A stretch of 64,000 nt of DNA. It comes from Schistosoma mansoni (taxonomy: Eukaryota > Platyhelminthes > Trematoda > Strigeidida > Schistosomatidae). Position 1 is the first letter of the stretch. The number at the start of each line of letters is the position of its first letter. The translations under genes were made by a program, and so were the position numbers. The stretch spans positions 868,001 to 932,000 of the forward strand of contig NW_017385999.1 in NCBI RefSeq assembly GCF_000237925.1, written 5' to 3'. Below the pieces are notes generated by a model that searched no databases, was not told the origin of the DNA, and saw only the letters and a list, made by a program, of their open reading frames with translations. Below are positions 59,326 through 64,000 of this stretch, piece by piece.

Positions 59326-61790
59326 TCTAATATACATATAATAAAACAAGAATGGTTTACGTTACTTATCTAAATTGGTAGTCGAGGATCTTGGAATTCA
59401 ACGAAACTTTATATAAATTTTGAAATTGCATACTTTTGGTAATTGTAATCCAATATTTCCAGCTCAGAATTAGCGTTGATGAACAATGGGATTAAATAAG
59501 CCAAATGCAAGAATAAATTTAGAATACGTATATTTCGTATAATTATTGATCCAGACAGATGATCAAAGAAACGAAGCGAGAGAAGCAAATTGACGTGCGG
59601 TGGAGAAGGCATATAAGCCAACTTCATTTAGCCAAGTCTGAATCGATATTTATAGTCAGAGGGAAAATAAATTACAGATATGTGATGAGTATGGTAAGTA
59701 ATTCGCACACATACGATCATATAAAAAGAAGTCAGGATTAATAAGCGAATAAGTGACAGGGTTAAAATGCGTTTTGCGAAGAATGAGTAGATTGATCTAT
59801 CCAGAGGCTAGAATAATCAATGTGGGCTTGACACAGTACCAGCCCCTAAAATTTTTATATGAGACAAAAATGAATTAATGGTATCTCTGTCACTTGAAAT
59901 TTACTGATTAAACTTTTATTGTGTTCCGCATTTATTCACTGATTATGATGTATAAGAACATCAAGATGAAAAATGGTTTATGTATGTGCTGTACAGATTT
60001 CAAATTCAAGGAACTACTAACTAAAAGATTAATTAATATTACAGAACTAAATGACTAAGTCAGAAGTAAACCATACCAACGGTGAAACCTGAAATTGCTT
60101 GATTACTTCTTGACTTTCGGTTCGATGTAATCTCATGCGTAAAATTAGATTACGGCACAGAAAATACTCACTGAATTGTTTAAACAAGTAAACGAGAGAA
60201 TTCAATTTAATTTTAAAGTGTAAATGCTTATCATAGCAATATGGTAGTAAGGCATATTTATCATTATTACCGTTTTTTTCTAACTTAGCAAAACCTGAGC
60301 TGATGGATGAATAAAAAAGCTTAATAATTAGGTATATTTTAACTAGTTTGTCTCGCAGAATCCTAATATATATTGTATATTTTTGTATTGGCTTGAAAAT
60401 GGTAGTGTCTAACAGTATGTTGTACTTCGACAAAATAATTAACTTTATTATTTATAGTTTTCCTCTAAACGAATATTTTTCTAGATTATGTGATAACCAT
60501 CCAATCAATATAAGTTCACATTGGAACCTTTAATTTTTTTAAAAAAAAATCAATATAACTTAACAATATAAACCTAACGTAAAATAGCATTCATTTCAAA
60601 TGATTTCAATAGGTTTATTGTACTAAGATGACATACACGCTTAAGTTTCATGTGATTAGGATGTATTGTGTTCAATCTGGAAGTAATTATTAGTTTCTTT
60701 TACGATGCTTAGAATTTTTCTACTATTAGTAAATATGTAAAGTATCACTAATTAGTTTATTATAGGTAACCAGTTTATTCTGATAGATTTTCCAAAACGA
60801 ATATATATATATATATATATTCAGTCTGTCAGAGAAATGACTGCAAACTATTGCTTTGAATCTAAAATGAACAATAGAAGATAGTTTAGGTTATAATAGA
60901 GTATCACGATAATGAGTAGGTTCTCTCATTACAATTTGGGAATAAATGACATTATATTCTAATTTTTAAACACATACCCAACATTACCAATTACAACGTC
61001 CTGATTACTATAATTAGTGTCATTGTAAGTTGATGTTCTCATTTTGTGATCACAGTCTGAATTCCAGTTCGGTTTCCACTAAAACATACTTTAATACTCA
61101 AAACTCATTTAATTCTTTTTTTAACTGTTGTTTTCTACACTAACTGGTCGTGTTTTAGTGATCACAACTTTTTGTGTTGTTTAGGATTTAGCAAAATCGA
61201 ATGAGTATGTTAAGTGGATCCTAGTCATCTTATCATAAATTCTACAAATGTAATTGATATCCCAAAAGTCATTTTTTTTTATTCTTTTTTTATTTAATAT
61301 AATCACTTTCTATACTACTCACTATCCATTCATTTTATTTGCAGTTGTGTTATGTATATACATATTTTATAGGACAATTTGATATTTCAATAAAAACTCA
61401 TTTTTACTAGTATTAACATTTTTCAAAAAAGTCATAATCAGAAAACGAACAACATTAATTTAGCAAATCATGAGAGACAAATGAAATAAGATAGTGTTTA
61501 AATTTTATTGAAAACAAATAAGGAAATAAAAGATCCTAGTACAACTATTGTTATAGAAATATTTAAGTAGTAAAAAATAGTTCTTTTTAACTATAAGAAG
61601 GAGGTTCGTAAACTAGTCTTAATATAACATTTCTTAAAGAACAGAATTGGACAATTCACTTACGATTATGTTTTCCGAGAATGAGGATATTACAATACGG
61701 TAATGCAATAATCTCAAGCTGGACATAAAAGAAAACAAATTTAACTGAATTCAAATTCTGACAACTGAATTATTTTGACAGTTTGAATCA
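59326..61790. other. AT-rich DNA without recognised genes
   Basis: Contains a TA run at about 60800-60819 and no supported gene. A 128-codon minus-strand frame at 60047-60433 looks like a chance frame. Confidence 0.5.
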
Positions 61791-61794
61791 CTAA

Positions 61795-62010
61795 CTAGTC
61801 TGCGCTTGACCACTAGTGAAAATCTGGAAGTATTCAACCCCCGCTTCTTCCTAGTATGGGTATCCTTGGTAATTTACATCAACGTTCCCGCGAGCTGGAA
61901 TCAAATATAGGATCTTTAGTTTCATACAAGTATGCTCAACCTCTAGTTCACTGAGTTGGCACCTAAAGGTGTTATTGTCTAACTTCAATCGATCCATAAA
62001 TTGTGTTGGT
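61795..62010 (-). mobile_element. Family-2 retroposon, old copy
   Basis: On the minus strand: GATCGATTGAAGTTAGACAA (leader), AACTCAGTGAACTAGAGG (A-box region), TTGATTCCAGC (B-box remnant), then CCAAGGATACCC, CATACTAGGAAGAAGC and AATACTTCCAGATTTTCA, matching the family order. All hammerhead boxes are changed. Confidence 0.6.
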
Positions 62011-62099
62011 TTTTCAGCCAATTAATCTATTTCAGTTAAATGAACACAAATAGTAATAAGTATATTTCTTGTTATATCCCAATGGGTGGAAAAATTGTA

Positions 62100-62143
62100 C
62101 GTCCGCTGTTTCGTGATTTAATGTAAACCACCTCTTCAGAGTA
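62100..62143 (+). repeat. Single arm related to the 46.7 kb fold-back
   Basis: ACGTCCGCTGTTTCGTGATT, then TAATGTAAACCACCTCTTCAGAG, resembles the left arm at 46744-46782 with several mismatches. No inverted partner was found nearby. Confidence 0.5.
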
Positions 62144-64000
62144 AATATTTTGCAGCTATGCTAATTTTTGTCTAAATTCACTGAACACAAAGTAAACGAT
62201 ATAAATACAAGATTGTGTTCTCTGAAATGTTTTGTGAAATCGGCGTTTTAAAAGACACCACTTAGATTTGAGCTAGTTAACTACTTTACAAGCCCCGTTG
62301 ACCTAGTTTGTGAATGCTCTATTTTGAGGGGTCTGTCGGCTCTCTTTCTTTTTATTACTATTGAATTTTTAGTTCCTTTGGTCTATGATTGATTACCGTT
62401 TGCCTTATAGTTTGATCAAGAGGGTCTATATTGATATGTCTATCTATTTAAGTTTTACACAAATGCTGTGCTTCCAGCAAGTACTTGTCATTCATCCGAT
62501 TTCCACAAGCGACAATTTCAACTTTTTCGCATTCAAATTTGTTTCTGTAGTTGTTTATCTAGAGTCATATTAGTAACACCGATCGTGTCGTTTTACTGTT
62601 AATATGTGTAGATGATGAGGACATCCATTTTATTCACTGTATTGTGTGTAGGAATTAATCTAATTTGAATTATAAATGATATTGAGTCTGTATTCTTTCT
62701 CTGTGTATAAAAATTAAATACTTCTTTTCATATGATAATGTCATATACATAGTTTAATATAATTGTAGACAGTTTAACTGACGTTTTAATTGCTCTCTAA
62801 AAATGTTTTAAATATCACTTTTTATACAGGAAGTTATTTTCATAATGCAACATTAAAGCATAAAGCCATATTTTTCTTGTTTTCCATTTGTTCTCATGAC
62901 TGCAATCGCATTATTTTTTTTTACGAAATGTTTTGATATTATGTATGTCTACCTTAACTGAAAGCAGATTAGGTATTTTCTCATGTTGGTTTTCTCAAAA
63001 GATCTAATTACGATTTGTTGACATAGGTAAACTAGCACAAAACTAAACCCATTGCTTTATGTTGATTATCTTTAACCATCTAACATTTGTATAACAATTG
63101 TTAGATAGATAATGTGAAGATCAGTTCAACACGAAGATAATATTAGTCTCAGACTATCAGAAAATGGACGATTAAAACCCAGTCACACAGTGATGGTCAT
63201 CTATTTCATCCAACGTCATGATTTATCAAAAATCTACAGCTGTTCTGTTACACATGATATAAATCATATCAGTTTGCACTACTTTTCTGGAAAGTATAAT
63301 ATATATGAAAAACAGTTGACTGTTTTTCAATAGCTTAGAATAATAACTTCCTCTGTTCACTCTTTTATAAATTTAAATTATCTCCCTTGGCAGAAATTAT
63401 TGGTACAAAACTGTTTGACCAAAAAATATTCACATATTTTCGGCCATATCTATAATGATTTTTAGGAAACAATGTAATTAACCATCAATCTCTTCAAGTT
63501 TTCTTTCACCACGAGCTGTTACAGGAAGTCAGTGATTGTATCCCTGATGTTTTGTGGATGTAATATGTTTCCTTTAAAATAAAAATGTTTAGTTTACTTA
63601 CATTGGAATAGCACGACGTTCATTAAATAAGGAAAGATGATTAGCGAATTCATCTGCGCTATTAAGATTAACTTTAAAATATTTTACTCAAATCCTAAAA
63701 TTACTGATTTTATCTGTTTGCAGGACTTTATTCAGAAAGATTTAATCTTTCATACGACTAGTCCAAGACTTCGTTTAATGATAAAATGTCTTGGTTTGAT
63801 AATCGTGAAGCATATTTCATTATATTCATACTGAAATGGTAAGTTTATGAAGGCTATATTTAAGAATATTTGATTAGTGTCCACATCACTTCAGTTAATA
63901 AAGGTTCACAACATAATTATTTGAAATATTCCTTTTTACTTAATACCATTAAAGTAATAGCGGAAATGTATAGTTATAAGTCTAGATATGTTCCAGTGAT
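62144..64000. other. AT-rich DNA without supported genes
   Basis: No gene supported. A weak exon-like segment (63724-63837, between TTTGCAG and GTAAGT) has no long conserved frame and is treated as rejected. Confidence 0.45.

Noticed and set aside
60047-60433. 128-codon minus-strand open frame
   Set aside because: Composition is that of translated AT-rich DNA (Ile, Lys, Tyr, Leu-rich), with no motif, homologue or splice context.
63724-63837. Exon-like segment between TTTGCAG and GTAAGT
   Set aside because: Two frames close early and the third ends just before the donor; no recognisable peptide and no partner exon.

Overview
The window is trematode genomic DNA, almost certainly from a blood fluke (Schistosoma or a close relative). 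The evidence is: AT-rich sequence, a host gene with several 31-35 nt introns near its 5' end and kilobase introns further on, Smalpha-type tRNA-derived retroposons carrying hammerhead-ribozyme motifs, and abundant RTE-type LINEs ending in tetranucleotide tails. The species cannot be fixed from sequence alone.

Layout: 1-3807 has no gene I can support, only a diverged duplicated repeat. 3808-17086 (+) holds a complete 12-exon gene for CPSF2 (CPSF100), a subunit of the mRNA 3'-end cleavage and polyadenylation complex; the exons join to 2787 nt, or 928 codons plus stop. 17087-19447 is intergenic with a ~0.5 kb retroposon. 19448-21405 (+) holds a three-exon gene of the SIKE1/FGFR1OP2 family, a coiled-coil component associated with STRIPAK phosphatase complexes. 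From 21.4 kb to the end (about 42 kb) I find no convincing host gene. That part is AT-rich intergenic or long-intron DNA filled with repeats.

Main repeat structures: a full-length RTE LINE (25155-28504) with a 14-bp target-site duplication, whose single long frame is split by an internal 143-bp tandem duplication; two nearly identical 5'-truncated LINE copies in inverted orientation (to ~23965 on + and 33283-34676 on -) that share the same defects; an older LINE tail (39509-40665) inserted in a tandem dimer and carrying an inverted copy of its own flank; a ~530-bp retroposon family (18.3, 42.9, 57.5-58.1 kb), one copy with a 13-bp target duplication; a MITE-like element in CPSF2 intron 4; and fold-back elements at 46.7 kb.

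The most interesting signal is a set of tRNA-like retroposons of two families. Both have a Pol III-type head and a hammerhead-ribozyme-like tail, and their stem I sequences differ yet remain base-paired. One family matches the known Smalpha type. The other is spread over at least seven copies here, all somewhat degenerate.

The two host genes lie head-to-tail on the same strand about 2.4 kb apart and have unrelated roles, so I see no reason to treat them as a functional unit. Homology calls are from recalled family sequences, not from database searches.
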